Counted from the stretch's first letter, positions 21,457 to 31,297 are shown. The stretch is DNA of 64,000 bases from Eubacteriales Family XIII. Incertae Sedis bacterium (GCA_031272365.1 JAISTX010000083.1:1-64000), one strand, 5' to 3'. Numbers and translations: made by a program. Notes: generated by a model from the letters alone, not told the origin.

Positions 21457-23811
21457 ATGAAAAAACTACTGGTCATGATCCTGGCGGCCTGCATGGGGCT
21501 CTCGCTGGCGGCGCCTATGACGGCCCACGCCGGGGAGACGCCGCCCGCGGCAGCATCCGCCACCGCAGCCGAGCCCGGGGACGAAGCGCCGCCCGACGGC
21601 GGGGGCGGGCCCGCCACCGGGGAGGAAGCGCCCGCCGCGCCGGACGAGGCGCAGGCCATCGAAAGCGAGGCGCCGGCGGAAGCAGCGGAAGCAGACGCAG
21701 CGGAAGCGCCGGAACCGGCGGAAGCGACCGACCCGGCCGCAGCGACCGAAGAGCAAACCGCGCCGGAGGCGGACGCCCCCGGGGAAGCCCCGGAGGACCT
21801 GCCGCCCGCCGGCGAGCCGTCGGAGATCCTCGTCATCATGAAGACGCAGAGCGACGAGAAGCTGGTCGTGGAGACGATGGGCCTTCTGGGCGACGAGGCC
21901 TTAGGCGTGACGGAGCTCGGCGACGGCGAGAAGATGGTCGTCGTCGAGACCATGGGGGACGTCGACGAGGCGATCGCCGCCTACGAGCAGGACCCGAACG
22001 TGGCCTACGCGGAGAGGAACTTCCGGTGCGAGCTGGACTACATGCCGAACGACCCGATGTACACTTCGCAGTGGGCACTTGCCACCAGCGCCGCGACGAA
22101 CATCGCGCAGGCCTGGGACCTGCTCCCCGCGGGCGCCGCGAAGACGCGCGTGGCCGTGCTGGACACGGGCTACCAGATCGGGCATCCCGACCTTGCCGCG
22201 AGCTTCAACACGACGTACATGTTTGACGCGACCGACCCCACGGGGCGCGACACGGACGTGAGCATCGACCCCGGGCAGACGAGCACGGTGTCCCACGGGA
22301 ACCACGTCGCCGGCATCATCGCCGCGAACACAAACAACCGCATCGGCGTCGCGGGCGTCTCCAACAACAAGGCCGAGATCGTCCCGATCAAGGTCTTTGA
22401 CGCCGACGGCTGCACCATAGACGACCTCGTGCGCGGCATCCTGCACGCGATCAAATCCGATTGCCGCGTCATCAACATGAGCCTCGGCACGTACAGCGAC
22501 AGCATCATCCTCAAGGACGTCATCGACAAAGCAACGAATGCGGGCATCCTCGTCGTCGCGGCGGGGGGCAACTCAAACCGCACGGACACCCACTATCCCT
22601 CCGACTTCGACAACGTGCTCGCCGTGACGTGGACAGATGCAAACAATGTGATCTCCCCGCACTCGGACCACAACGCGAAAAAGGACATCGCCGCGCCGGG
22701 CGTGAACATCTACAGCACGGTGCTCGGCAGCAGCTATGGCACCATGAGCGGCTCGTCGATGGCGTCGCCCTACGTGGCGGGCGTCGCGGCGCTCGTGATG
22801 TCGGCGAACCCGTCGCTGCCCTCGGCCAAAATCGCGGAAATCCTCAAGAGCAACGCCATCGACCTCGGCGCGCCCGGCAGGGACAATTATTATGGCTATG
22901 GCCTCGTCGATGCGAAGAAGTCCGTCGAGGAGGCGATGAAATACCACACGGTCACCTTCCTGGACTACAACGGCACGCTGCTCGGCACGCAGTGCGTGTA
23001 CCAGGGCCAGGCCGCGGCCGCGCCGAAGATCCCGGCCCGGGCCGGCTACACCTTCACCGGCTGGAGCGCCCCGATCACGAACATCACGGCGGACCTGACG
23101 GTGACGGCGCAGTACAAGCTGAATCCTTATAGAATAACATTCGACGCGAACGGCGGCGGGACGCCTGCCGTGACGACGAAGACCATCTCCTACGGGCAGA
23201 CGCTGGGCGTGCTGCCGGTGGTGAAGGCGAAGCCCGGGCGCACCTTCCTCGGGTGGTACACGGCCAAGGCCGGCGGCACCAAGGTCAGCGCGGCCACCGC
23301 CTACCGGACGTACGGCAACACGACCTACTACGCGCACTGGCGGTCGGTGAAGAACCAGTGGGTGAAGGACGCCGCCGGCAAGTGGTACTACATCGGGGCC
23401 GCCGGCGAGGCCCTGCGCGGCTGGCACACCATTGGCGGCGCGGTGCGCTACTTCGACCCGGCGCAGGGCGGCGCCTGCCCGCAGGGCTGGTTCGTCCACT
23501 CCAACGGCAAGAAGTACTACTTCTGGTGGGGCGGCAAAGGCGTCTTCGCGACCGGCCTCACGGAGATCGGCGGGCGCGCCTACTGCTTCAACGACCAGGG
23601 GCACCTGCAGTCCGGCTGGCGGACCGTGAACGGCCACGTGCGCTACTTCGACCCGGCGCAGGGCGGCGCCGCGCCCCGGGGCTGGTTCAAGCACTCCAAC
23701 GGCAAGACCTACTACTTCTGGTGGGGCGGCCAGGGGATCTTCGCGACCGGCAGGACGCAGATCGGCGGCCACACGTACTACTTCAACAATCAGGGGCATC
23801 TGATTCGATAA
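21457..23811 (+). CDS. Wall-binding subtilase (S8 peptidase) B
   Basis: The protein is 784 residues with AAAGGAGG upstream of the ATG. The layout equals subtilase A: signal peptide (LLVMILAACMGLSLAAPMTA), Ala/Glu/Pro linker to ~125, I9-like propeptide (~125-190), then the S8 domain with Asp in VAVLDTGYQ (~233), His in SHGNHVAG (~280) and Ser in SGSSMASPYVAG (~432). Two InlB-type repeats follow at ~498-628 and choline/glucan-binding-type repeats from ~630 to the end (KWYYIG, YFDPAQGGA, KYYFWWGGKG). The protein should be secreted, self-processed and held on the wall polymer. It and subtilase A are clear paralogues. The AraC 2 gene is divergent. Confidence 0.93.
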   Translation: MKKLLVMILAACMGLSLAAPMTAHAGETPPAAASATAAEPGDEAPPDGGGGPATGEEAPAAPDEAQAIESEAPAEAAEADAAEAPEPAEATDPAAATEEQTAPEADAPGEAPEDLPPAGEPSEILVIMKTQSDEKLVVETMGLLGDEALGVTELGDGEKMVVVETMGDVDEAIAAYEQDPNVAYAERNFRCELDYMPNDPMYTSQWALATSAATNIAQAWDLLPAGAAKTRVAVLDTGYQIGHPDLAASFNTTYMFDATDPTGRDTDVSIDPGQTSTVSHGNHVAGIIAANTNNRIGVAGVSNNKAEIVPIKVFDADGCTIDDLVRGILHAIKSDCRVINMSLGTYSDSIILKDVIDKATNAGILVVAAGGNSNRTDTHYPSDFDNVLAVTWTDANNVISPHSDHNAKKDIAAPGVNIYSTVLGSSYGTMSGSSMASPYVAGVAALVMSANPSLPSAKIAEILKSNAIDLGAPGRDNYYGYGLVDAKKSVEEAMKYHTVTFLDYNGTLLGTQCVYQGQAAAAPKIPARAGYTFTGWSAPITNITADLTVTAQYKLNPYRITFDANGGGTPAVTTKTISYGQTLGVLPVVKAKPGRTFLGWYTAKAGGTKVSAATAYRTYGNTTYYAHWRSVKNQWVKDAAGKWYYIGAAGEALRGWHTIGGAVRYFDPAQGGACPQGWFVHSNGKKYYFWWGGKGVFATGLTEIGGRAYCFNDQGHLQSGWRTVNGHVRYFDPAQGGAAPRGWFKHSNGKTYYFWWGGQGIFATGRTQIGGHTYYFNNQGHLIR

Positions 23812-23962
23812 ATTTATAAAATAATGTTGATTTTCTAATCTATTTATTATAAAATGAATTCGATATTTCTGATCTAAGTGGGGGATATCGCGAAAATATA
23901 GCCTTGAATGAGGGGAAAACCGCTGTTACAGCAGCCTTCCCGTGCTGCGGTATGATTTGAAT

Positions 23963-24709
23963 ATGAAAGAGATTATGGAAGCAACAACTCAAATCCTGCG
24001 TTTCCCGGGCCACGCGGCGGTGAGCCGCGCCGGCCGGGTGCGGACGCAGAACCAGGACCGGTTCTGGTGCGCGGGGGGCGCGCAGCCGAAGGCGTTCGCC
24101 GTTTTCGACGGCATGGGCGGCGAGCGCCAGGGGGACGCCGCCGCCCGGATCGCCGCAGAGGCGTTTGCCGGCTGCGCCCCCCGGCTGCTGCAGATGCTGG
24201 CGGACGCGGACGCGAGCGGCGGCGCCGGGCGGGCCTTCGGGGACGCGGTGCGGCGCATGAACGACGCGGTCTGCGCGTACGCAAAGGCGCACCGGGTCGC
24301 GTCCATGGGGTCGACGGCCGCCGCGCTCGTTTTCGCCGGAGGGGCGGCGCACCACTGCAACGTCGGCGACAGCCGCGTCTACCGGTACCGCGGCCGGGAG
24401 CTGCAGCAGCTGTCCCAAGACCACCGGCGCACCGGCCAGGGCGGCGCCACCTTCCTGACGCAGCACCTCGGGGTGCCCGAGGAGGAGTTCCTCCTCAGCC
24501 CCCACACCGGGTCGGTCGCGCTGCGCCCAGGGGACCGGTTCCTCCTTTGCACGGACGGCCTGACCGACATGGCCCCCGACAAAGAAATCGCATCCGTTTT
24601 TTCCAAACACGAGACGCCCGCGGACATCGCCGAAGCACTGTCAACCATGGCGTTTGACAGAGGCGGCAAGGACAACATCACGGTGGTTGTCTGCGAGGCA
24701 GGGAGGTAG
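23963..24709 (+). CDS. PP2C-family Ser/Thr protein phosphatase
   Basis: The protein is 248 residues from this ATG. A GTG at 23942 and an ATG at 23975 are also possible. TATGAT at 23951-23956 would argue against the GTG and could make this ATG leaderless. All PP2C metal-site motifs are visible: NQDRF, FDGMGGERQGDAAA, GSTAAALVF with CNVGDSRVYRYR, LSQDH, LLCTDGLTD and KDNITVVV. The enzyme removes phosphate from Ser/Thr in the cytoplasm with Mn/Mg. The stop is 3 bp before the kinase start, so it is the direct partner of that kinase and probably its antagonist. It heads the eight-gene block. Confidence 0.93.
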   Translation: MKEIMEATTQILRFPGHAAVSRAGRVRTQNQDRFWCAGGAQPKAFAVFDGMGGERQGDAAARIAAEAFAGCAPRLLQMLADADASGGAGRAFGDAVRRMNDAVCAYAKAHRVASMGSTAAALVFAGGAAHHCNVGDSRVYRYRGRELQQLSQDHRRTGQGGATFLTQHLGVPEEEFLLSPHTGSVALRPGDRFLLCTDGLTDMAPDKEIASVFSKHETPADIAEALSTMAFDRGGKDNITVVVCEAGR

Positions 24710-24712
24710 AGC

Positions 24713-26575
24713 ATGGAGATACAAAACCTGAAGGCAGTCTGGCCGGACTGGGAAGTGGAGGACCTGATCGGGGAGGGCTCCTTCGGCAGCGTCTACCGCG
24801 CGCGCCGCGAGGTCGGGGGCATCATCTCGCACGCCGCGATCAAGGCCATCCGCATCCCGCAAAACGAGGGCGAAGTCAACCGGCTCCGCTCGGAAGGCTT
24901 CGACACGGCGGCCGTGCGCGAGTACTACCGCGAGATGGTCGAAAACTACAAACGCGAGATCAAGGTCATGCAGGCCATGAAAGGCCAGACCAACATCGTG
25001 AGCGTCGAGGACTTCCACGTGCAGGAGGACCCGGGCCAGATCGGCTACCGCCTCTTCATCCGCATGGAGCTGCTCACCTCGTTCGTCGACTACATGGCCG
25101 GCGCCGAGCTGTCCGAGGCGGACGTCGTCAAGCTCGGCATCGACATCTGCAGCGCGCTCGAGCTCTGCGAAAAAAACAACGTGATCCACCGCGACATCAA
25201 GCCGGAGAACCTCTTCGTGACCGACTTCGGCGACTTCAAGGTCGGCGACTTCGGCATCGCGCGCAAGCTGGACCGCCCCGACGCCTCGCTGACGCGGACG
25301 GGCACCCGCGACTACATCGCCCCGGAAATCGAGTCCTCGCAGCGCTACGACGCGACCGTCGACATCTACTCGCTCGGCCTGGTCCTGTACAAACTTCTCA
25401 ATAACAACCGACTGCCCTTCCTCGACGCCAACGCCCGCCATGTCTCGCACACGGAGCGCGCGGAGGCTTTCGAAAAGCGGATCGCGGGCGCGCCGCTGCC
25501 GCGCCCGGTCAACGCGAGCGCCTCTCTGGCCAACATCATTCTGACCGCGTGCGCGCACAACCCGGCGGAGCGCTTCCAGCACGCCGCCGCCATGAAGCGG
25601 GCGCTGCTGTCCCTTTCGGCAGAAGGGGGAGGCGCGGCGGCCATGGCCCCGGAAGCGGCGGCGGCTCCGGCGCAGGCTGCGGCGGAACCGGTAGCGGCGG
25701 CCGTTGCGGAGGAGGCGCCTGCGGCCGAGCCCGTGGCCGAGCCCGAGCCCGCGCCGGCGCCCGCGAAAAAGCGCGCGTCCAAGCGCCCTGTCGTCGTCGC
25801 CTTCCTCGTCTCTATCGTCTGCGCGTTCGGCGCGGGCGCCGTCCTGTCGCCGACGCTGCAGGGCTGGGCCGAAGACCTGCTCCCGGGCTTCGCGGGGGAG
25901 AAGCCCGCAGCCGAAGAGGCGGAAGCCGGCTCAGGGCCGATCGGCGACATCGGGCTGCCGGTCGAAGAACCCGCCGGCGGGAGCGCCACGGGCAAGGCCC
26001 CGGACGGGTTCGTGGGCGACGCTTTGGATGCGGACGACGCCGTGGATACGGGCAATGCCCTTGCGGCCGATCTGGGCCCCACGGATGAAGACATTTTCCC
26101 CGACAATGCACCGACGGCGCTCCTATCCTCCATGTTCCTGGTCGATTCGCAGCGGTATGAGTACAAGACCGCGCCGCTCACGGATTCCTTCGGCGACGAA
26201 TACTATGACTTTCATGAGTTCATCCCCGTTGGGCGATCTGATAGCGCAAAGACCATCGAGGAGATGTATGAAAAATCCACAGCCGCCTATGCCGTTTTCA
26301 ATCTGAAGCAGCAGTACCGGCAGTTTTCGGCGGATCTCGTCGTCCCAACCGGCACATCGTCCGACGCCTATTTCCTCGTTGAAGCACTGGTCGACGACGA
26401 CCCCGCCCCAGTGGCCATCGTCCGGGATTTTACAGTTCGGACCGGCACGGTTCATATCGACGCAAATGTGGATGGCGCACAGAAGTTGACCATCCGGGTA
26501 CGCAAGGTGATGACCGACGGAAGGTCAAACGATTCCACTGCCGCCTGCCTGGTGAACACGGAACTGACGCGATAG
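24713..26575 (+). CDS. Membrane Ser/Thr protein kinase with extracellular domain
   Basis: The protein is 620 residues. Kinase domain ~16-290: G-loop IGEGSFGSVYRA, AIKAIR lysine, catalytic loop HRDIKPENL, DFGIARKL and GTRDYIAPEI activation segment. An Ala/Pro/Glu linker follows, then one membrane helix at ~357-380 (RPVVVAFLVSIVCAFGAGAV). The outside part (~400-620) has no PASTA repeats; its last ~130 residues (YYDFHEF, QYRQFSADLVVP, VRTGTVHID, QKLTIRVRKV) resemble an NPCBM-type jelly-roll that could bind sugars. The model is a receptor kinase sensing an envelope glycan and phosphorylating cytoplasmic partners, possibly the zinc-ribbon proteins encoded next to it. The SD GGGAGG overlaps the phosphatase stop. 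Confidence 0.92.
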   Translation: MEIQNLKAVWPDWEVEDLIGEGSFGSVYRARREVGGIISHAAIKAIRIPQNEGEVNRLRSEGFDTAAVREYYREMVENYKREIKVMQAMKGQTNIVSVEDFHVQEDPGQIGYRLFIRMELLTSFVDYMAGAELSEADVVKLGIDICSALELCEKNNVIHRDIKPENLFVTDFGDFKVGDFGIARKLDRPDASLTRTGTRDYIAPEIESSQRYDATVDIYSLGLVLYKLLNNNRLPFLDANARHVSHTERAEAFEKRIAGAPLPRPVNASASLANIILTACAHNPAERFQHAAAMKRALLSLSAEGGGAAAMAPEAAAAPAQAAAEPVAAAVAEEAPAAEPVAEPEPAPAPAKKRASKRPVVVAFLVSIVCAFGAGAVLSPTLQGWAEDLLPGFAGEKPAAEEAEAGSGPIGDIGLPVEEPAGGSATGKAPDGFVGDALDADDAVDTGNALAADLGPTDEDIFPDNAPTALLSSMFLVDSQRYEYKTAPLTDSFGDEYYDFHEFIPVGRSDSAKTIEEMYEKSTAAYAVFNLKQQYRQFSADLVVPTGTSSDAYFLVEALVDDDPAPVAIVRDFTVRTGTVHIDANVDGAQKLTIRVRKVMTDGRSNDSTAACLVNTELTR

Positions 26576-26585
26576 GAGCCCCGCG

Positions 26586-27764
26586 ATGTACGACTTTTCA
26601 AAGACCTACGAATTTACGATCCGCAGCGAGGAGGCCTTGGACGCGGCGCTCGGCAAAAACGAAATCGTCGCCATGGACGCGGAGAGCCTGCTCGCCCTGC
26701 TCCGCACGAAGACGCGGCGCGTCTCCTTCGGCGACCACCTGAAGCGGTATATCTACGAGCACATCATCCGGCAGGGCGATTTCTCCGCGATCGAGACGAA
26801 GCGCTTCCAGCGGGAGATCCTCGACCACTTCGCGGAAAACCGCACGCCGCTGTCCTTCACGCCGACGAGCGCAAAGCCGGCAGCCCTCGCGAAAAACTGG
26901 CTGACGCAGGCCTCCGTGGGCCGCCCCGTCGTCTTCCTGCTCGGCTTCGGGCTGCGCATGACCGTGGAGGAGGTCTCCGACTTCCTCACGAAAGCGCTCG
27001 GCGAGCAGAGCTTCTGCTTCAAGGACCCGCGCGAGCTCATCTATTGGTACTGCCTGAAAAACAGCCTCCCGTTCGGCCGGATGCAGGCCCTCCTGGCGAC
27101 GTGCGAGGCGGCGCTGGGTGCGGCCGCCAGCCCCGAGCTTGCGCTCGAGGGGACCTGCGTGCTGCAGGACCAGGCCAGCCGGGTCTCGCTGCCCGCCGAG
27201 CTGATCGACCTGATGCAGGGGCACGGGATCGGCTTCACGCCCGGCGGCTTCAGCGCCACCGCCAGCGCCACGTTCGAGGCGCTGTACGAGCGGGCCAAGG
27301 AGGCCGTCGCCGGCGCGCGGGCTGCGGGCGGCGCCGGGGCCGGCGCACCCGTCTCGGAGGCCGAGGTGGAGCTGTGCCTGTACGCGGAGACGCTGTTCGA
27401 CGAGAGCGGCAACCTAAAAAAGGCCTCCGCGTCGACCCTCGCCGCGCAGTTCGGAAGCAAGCGCCTGAGCCGCCAGCGCCTGCGCGACCTGCGGCTGAAA
27501 AAGCAGCCGGTCAACCGTTTCGATCTCATCACGCTCAACTTCCTGCTCTACGCGCTGGACGACGGGCGTTTTGAAACCCCGGCCAAGCGCTACCAGGCCT
27601 TCGTCCGGGACACGGACCGCATCCTCACGGAGTGCAGGATGTGGCCGCTGTACACACCGAACCCCTACGAATGGTTCCTGCTGGTCTGCCTGCTCTCGCC
27701 GATCCCGCTGGAACTGTTCTGGGACGTCATGGAAGCGTCGTTTTCACAGGAGGAACAGCCATGA
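26586..27764 (+). CDS. Conserved-looking cytoplasmic protein of unknown function
   Basis: The protein is 392 residues, with GGAG before the start and only 10 bp after the kinase stop. It is helical and soluble, with no membrane segment, signal peptide or motif I can assign. It contains a Gly/Ala-rich hinge near residue 245-255 (AGARAAGGAGAGAP). The C-terminal ~140 residues are basic and helical (KRLSRQRLRDLRLKKQPVNR). Its stop overlaps the start of the next zinc-ribbon gene (ATGA), so the two are translationally coupled. From context it is a kinase-linked effector or adaptor. That is inference only. Confidence 0.8.
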   Translation: MYDFSKTYEFTIRSEEALDAALGKNEIVAMDAESLLALLRTKTRRVSFGDHLKRYIYEHIIRQGDFSAIETKRFQREILDHFAENRTPLSFTPTSAKPAALAKNWLTQASVGRPVVFLLGFGLRMTVEEVSDFLTKALGEQSFCFKDPRELIYWYCLKNSLPFGRMQALLATCEAALGAAASPELALEGTCVLQDQASRVSLPAELIDLMQGHGIGFTPGGFSATASATFEALYERAKEAVAGARAAGGAGAGAPVSEAEVELCLYAETLFDESGNLKKASASTLAAQFGSKRLSRQRLRDLRLKKQPVNRFDLITLNFLLYALDDGRFETPAKRYQAFVRDTDRILTECRMWPLYTPNPYEWFLLVCLLSPIPLELFWDVMEASFSQEEQP

Positions 27765-28483
27765 TGCAAAAGCCATTGTACTGTACGAAATGCGGGACGC
27801 GGCTGAAAGAGAATATGTCGTTTTGCACCAACTGCGGCGCAAGGGTCGAAACCCCGCAGGCGGCTATTGCAAGGCCCCAGTCGACCGCCGGGCCGGAGCC
27901 GCAGGCCGTGGATCGCGAAAAATGGATCACGTTCGCAAAAGACGTATACCGCGACTTCCAGCACAACGGGGGCTATACGGGGATGCAGGTCCGCGTCCCA
28001 TTCCCGCCCCGGTTCGACCGGAGCGAAAAGCGGATCACGGTCGTCCCCTACCAGCGGATGGTCTACTGCGCAACGGACGTCGAATACACGAAGCACTACA
28101 CGGGCGCGGTCTTTGCGGGGAGCGTCAGGGGCACCTTGGGGATCATGGCCACCCTGGGCGCCGTCAACCTCGCCAGGAACTACTACAACAAGCGCAAGGC
28201 GGAACGGGAAAGCGCCGCGCAGTGGCGGAGCCTGGATGCCGGCGACATGACGGTGACGGACTTCGGGGTGTACCTGAACAACGGCCAGGCCCACACGGAC
28301 AACTGGTATTCCGGGATCAGCGAGGCGGTGGTGACCGGCTGGAACACCCTCGAGATCGTGGCGCATTTCGAATCCGGCCAACAGCGGCAGGTGCTCATCA
28401 CGCCGGCCGCGCTCACGGTATTCGTGCTTTGGTGCCTTGCGATGTACCCGGAGCACTATCAGCTTGAGGATCTTTTGCGGTAA
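27761..28483 (+). CDS. Zinc-ribbon protein in kinase cluster
   Basis: The protein is 240 residues. The ATG at 27761 is chosen since AGGAGG lies 7 nt upstream and it overlaps the previous stop; the ORF is open further upstream only by chance. Residues ~5-30 form a zinc ribbon (LYCTKCGTRL, SFCTNCGARVE). The rest has one weakly hydrophobic segment (GAVFAGSVRGTLGIMATLGA, ~125-145) and no recognised domain. Zinc ribbons of this CxxC-CxxC form often sit on the inner face of membrane proteins in Bacillota. Confidence 0.82.
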   Translation: MMQKPLYCTKCGTRLKENMSFCTNCGARVETPQAAIARPQSTAGPEPQAVDREKWITFAKDVYRDFQHNGGYTGMQVRVPFPPRFDRSEKRITVVPYQRMVYCATDVEYTKHYTGAVFAGSVRGTLGIMATLGAVNLARNYYNKRKAERESAAQWRSLDAGDMTVTDFGVYLNNGQAHTDNWYSGISEAVVTGWNTLEIVAHFESGQQRQVLITPAALTVFVLWCLAMYPEHYQLEDLLR

Positions 28484-28495
28484 GGAGTGAGAGAA

Positions 28496-29131
28496 ATGGA
28501 ACACAGCAGAGAAGAAATCATCACGAAGCGGGTCATGGGCGCCATCGTCCTTGCGGCCGTGGCGGTGATCGCGCTGTACATGGCGATGGAGACGCACGTC
28601 TTCCGGGACGCCGGCGCGGCGCTGAAACAGATCAGGGGCACGAAGGCCGTCGCTGCGGAGAGCAGCCCTATGGCAGACGACGCGGACGCGGCGATCCTTG
28701 TGGAGGAAGCGCCGGCCGCGGACGAAACCGCCCCGGCCGAGGCCGCCGCAGCGGAGCCGGAAACGGCCGGGGCGCCGGAGCCCGCAGAGGAGCCGGAGCC
28801 CGCAGAAGAGGAGCCGGCCTACGAAATCCAGCCCGGCACGGCCTTCGTCATCGACACGGAGGACGGCTACAGCATGTACATCCGCAGCGAGCCGGTCGTC
28901 AACGGCGACCCGAAAAAACTCGGCGACGGCAACAAGATCGGCTACATCCCCTACGGGAAAACGGACGTGGAGCTCACCGCGACCGGCGTCACCACCAGGG
29001 ACGGCGAAGGCTACCTCTGGATGCAGGTGGACATCCCCGAATGGTACCGCGACTTGAAGACGCAGGCGCAGTACTACGGCGGCAAGACGCTCACGGGCTG
29101 GGTGCGCGAAGACGTCGTCCGGCAAAAATGA
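28496..29131 (+). CDS. Membrane-anchored SH3-like protein
   Basis: The protein is 211 residues from the ATG at 28496, with AGGAG 8 nt upstream; a GTG at 28487 overlaps that SD and is less likely. One N-terminal membrane helix (VMGAIVLAAVAVIALYMAME) is followed by a Glu/Pro/Ala linker (~45-105). The C-terminal ~100 residues (SMYIRSEPVV, KIGYIPYGKTDVEL, GYLWMQVDIPEW, LTGWVREDVV) have the pattern of a bacterial SH3 domain. SH3b domains commonly bind wall peptides, so an envelope-sensing or anchoring role fits. It follows the zinc-ribbon gene by 12 bp. Confidence 0.83.
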   Translation: MEHSREEIITKRVMGAIVLAAVAVIALYMAMETHVFRDAGAALKQIRGTKAVAAESSPMADDADAAILVEEAPAADETAPAEAAAAEPETAGAPEPAEEPEPAEEEPAYEIQPGTAFVIDTEDGYSMYIRSEPVVNGDPKKLGDGNKIGYIPYGKTDVELTATGVTTRDGEGYLWMQVDIPEWYRDLKTQAQYYGGKTLTGWVREDVVRQK

Positions 29132-29170
29132 TCGTTATTTATATAGAAGGAAAGAAAGGAAAAAAGAAAG

Positions 29171-31195
29171 ATGAATAACAGTATCGGAAAAAAACCCTCG
29201 ATCGTGGCCGCCGCGTACGGCGCGTTGATGGTCATCTTCCTGCTCTGCCCGTGGGTGAGCGCGGGGGCATTCGGGTTCAGCATGTCGTTCTCACTGCTGA
29301 CGCTCAAATCTTTGTTCAACATGGCCGGGGGGTACGGGTCCATGTTTGATGTCCCCGGGGCTTCCGAGGCATCTGCGTTCGGCGTGCTTTTCACGCTGCT
29401 CTTTGTCATCGGGATCATCACCAGCGCAATGCTGCTGCAGAGCGTTTTCACGGGGCGGCTCAGGAGGCTCGCGGCAAAGCTGGCCCCCATCGCGCTCCTC
29501 GTGATTTCTCTCTTGTTCATGATCATGGTCGCGGGGGTATCCGCTGCGATGGATGACTTGCTTTCCGGGTCGGGTTCCCTTGTTTCGCTCACGGCGGCGC
29601 CGGTGCTGATCCTCGTGCTCTCCATCGTGTTCCTCGCGGCTTTCTCCAAGAAATACGCCGCGGAGGCGGGGGCCGCGCCCATCGCCGTACCGGCCTTCCA
29701 CGGCGAAGCCGGCAACAGCCAGATCGCCCGGCCCGCCACGCGCACGGTTGCCAAAAGCGCGGCCGTGCCGGATTTCTTCGGCGAGGCGGCCTCCGGCGGG
29801 CAACGGTTCTGCCCGGCCTGCGGCGGCGCCAACCGGGAATCCAGCAAGTTTTGCGAGAGCTGCGGGGCCCAGCTGCCGGAGGTTGCCGCGCAAAACCCTA
29901 CTGAAGCCGCTGCTGCCCCCCAAGGGCAACCGGCAGCAGCGGCGGCGGAAATGCATGCGGCGCCCCGGAAGGCACCCAGCAAAGCGAAGGCAAGGCGGAT
30001 CGTGAAAATCGCGGTCACGGCGGCATCGGCGGCAGTCTGTGTTATTGTAGCCATTTCTGTGATGCAGTGGCTCGGCAGCCCGGAGAAGACGGCGGAGGAT
30101 TATTTCAAGGCCATCGCCTCGCAGGACTACGAGAAGGCCTATGGATACCTGGACGTGAAGAGCGACGATTTCATCAACGCCCAGTCCTTCGCGGCGAGCA
30201 TGTCGGAGAAGTACGGGGACGCGGAGATACGCGAGCTGCGCTTCGGGAAAGAGGCGGTGCAGTCCGCAGAGGACGCGGGCTACGCAATGATGGTGGCCAA
30301 GTACGGGGATCCCATGAGCTATGGCCAAAGCGCCCCGGACGAAAACAGCGGCCTCACGAAAACAGTCACCGTTTCCTACCTGACGCCCGGCAGCGACAAG
30401 GCGCAGACGGAGGAGATCCGGCTCGTGAAGGGGGGCGAAGGCGCGAAGTGGCTGCGGAAATACAGCGTGTCCGCAGCGGACAATATCGAGGAAGGCGTCA
30501 CGATCTCCGTGCCGGTGTGGACGACTCTGTATGTCGACGGCGTAGAGGTGAGCGATAGCAGCACGACGCCGTCGTCCACCTCGGACAGCATGGACAGCAG
30601 GCATTCCAGGGAGTATACCGTGCCCCGGCTATTCAAAGGCGCGCATCACATCACGACGGAGAGTGCCGTCTTCGCCGCGAAGGAAAGTGACTTTGAAACC
30701 GGCGGGTACTACGGTCCGGTGTCGGCGGACAGTGAGCCCCAGCTCAAGCCGGAAATCGCGCAGATGCTGAACCAGCGGGCGGTGGAAGACGCCGGGAAGA
30801 TCTATGAAGGCCTGCGAGACGGCAAAGCGTTCGGCGACCTGGGCCTGGCGCTGGCGGACCATGCCGAATCTCTGGAGAATATGACCAGCTGGTACGATTC
30901 CATCCGCAAAGACACCATCGGCGACGACAATTCAAACTACCACACGACAGGCATCACGGTCACGAGCCAGGAGCTGAAAGAGGGCGAGTACTATCCCGGC
31001 TACGATACGTATGCGACGTTCGTCGTGACGAAGAGCGACATCGTCTACTCGCACACAAATTGGAATGACGAGCGCACCGACGGCAACACCGCTTCCAACG
31101 AGACCACCATCCATCTGGACTACGCCTACAACGGGGACGCGTGGGTCTTGCTGGCGCTGGAAAGCAACGGCTTCGGCCAGTACTCGTGGTATTGA
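29171..31195 (+). CDS. TcaA-like zinc-ribbon membrane protein
   Basis: The protein is 674 residues. The N-terminus has four membrane helices (~10-175, starting IVAAAYGALMVIFLLCPWVS). A cytoplasmic zinc ribbon at ~212-237 (FCPACGGANRESSKFCESCG) and a basic stretch precede a fifth helix at ~277-300 (KIAVTAASAAVCVIVAISVM). The large outside part begins KTAEDYFKAIASQDYEKAYG, the NTF2-like start seen in TcaA-type envelope proteins, and continues with further TcaA-like segments to the end. TcaA-family proteins affect cell-wall antibiotic responses in staphylococci; the substrate here is unknown. AAGGAAAG lies upstream. Confidence 0.83.
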   Translation: MNNSIGKKPSIVAAAYGALMVIFLLCPWVSAGAFGFSMSFSLLTLKSLFNMAGGYGSMFDVPGASEASAFGVLFTLLFVIGIITSAMLLQSVFTGRLRRLAAKLAPIALLVISLLFMIMVAGVSAAMDDLLSGSGSLVSLTAAPVLILVLSIVFLAAFSKKYAAEAGAAPIAVPAFHGEAGNSQIARPATRTVAKSAAVPDFFGEAASGGQRFCPACGGANRESSKFCESCGAQLPEVAAQNPTEAAAAPQGQPAAAAAEMHAAPRKAPSKAKARRIVKIAVTAASAAVCVIVAISVMQWLGSPEKTAEDYFKAIASQDYEKAYGYLDVKSDDFINAQSFAASMSEKYGDAEIRELRFGKEAVQSAEDAGYAMMVAKYGDPMSYGQSAPDENSGLTKTVTVSYLTPGSDKAQTEEIRLVKGGEGAKWLRKYSVSAADNIEEGVTISVPVWTTLYVDGVEVSDSSTTPSSTSDSMDSRHSREYTVPRLFKGAHHITTESAVFAAKESDFETGGYYGPVSADSEPQLKPEIAQMLNQRAVEDAGKIYEGLRDGKAFGDLGLALADHAESLENMTSWYDSIRKDTIGDDNSNYHTTGITVTSQELKEGEYYPGYDTYATFVVTKSDIVYSHTNWNDERTDGNTASNETTIHLDYAYNGDAWVLLALESNGFGQYSWY

Positions 31196-31213
31196 CTCCG
31201 ATTTTCCGGAATC

Positions 31214-31245
31214 TTCGCGGGGCTTTCGTTGAAATGCCCCGCGAA
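31214..31245 (+). other. Hairpin after the TcaA-like gene
   Basis: Arms 31214-31223 and 31236-31245 pair perfectly over 10 bp around a 12-nt loop. There is no T-tract, and the right arm lies inside the spacer of the promoter at 31229-31257. It may be an operator as well as an RNA hairpin. Confidence 0.5.
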
Positions 31246-31257
31246 ATACGGTATGAT
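31229..31257 (+). promoter_or_regulatory. Internal promoter for the two distal zinc-ribbon genes
   Basis: TTGAAA (31229-31234), 17 nt, TATGAT (31252-31257). It would start RNA near 31264, separating the last two genes from the kinase operon. A 10-bp inverted repeat overlaps it. Confidence 0.7.
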
Positions 31258-31297
31258 ACACATATCGGCAGCATGCACCATCAAACAGGAGAGGCAG

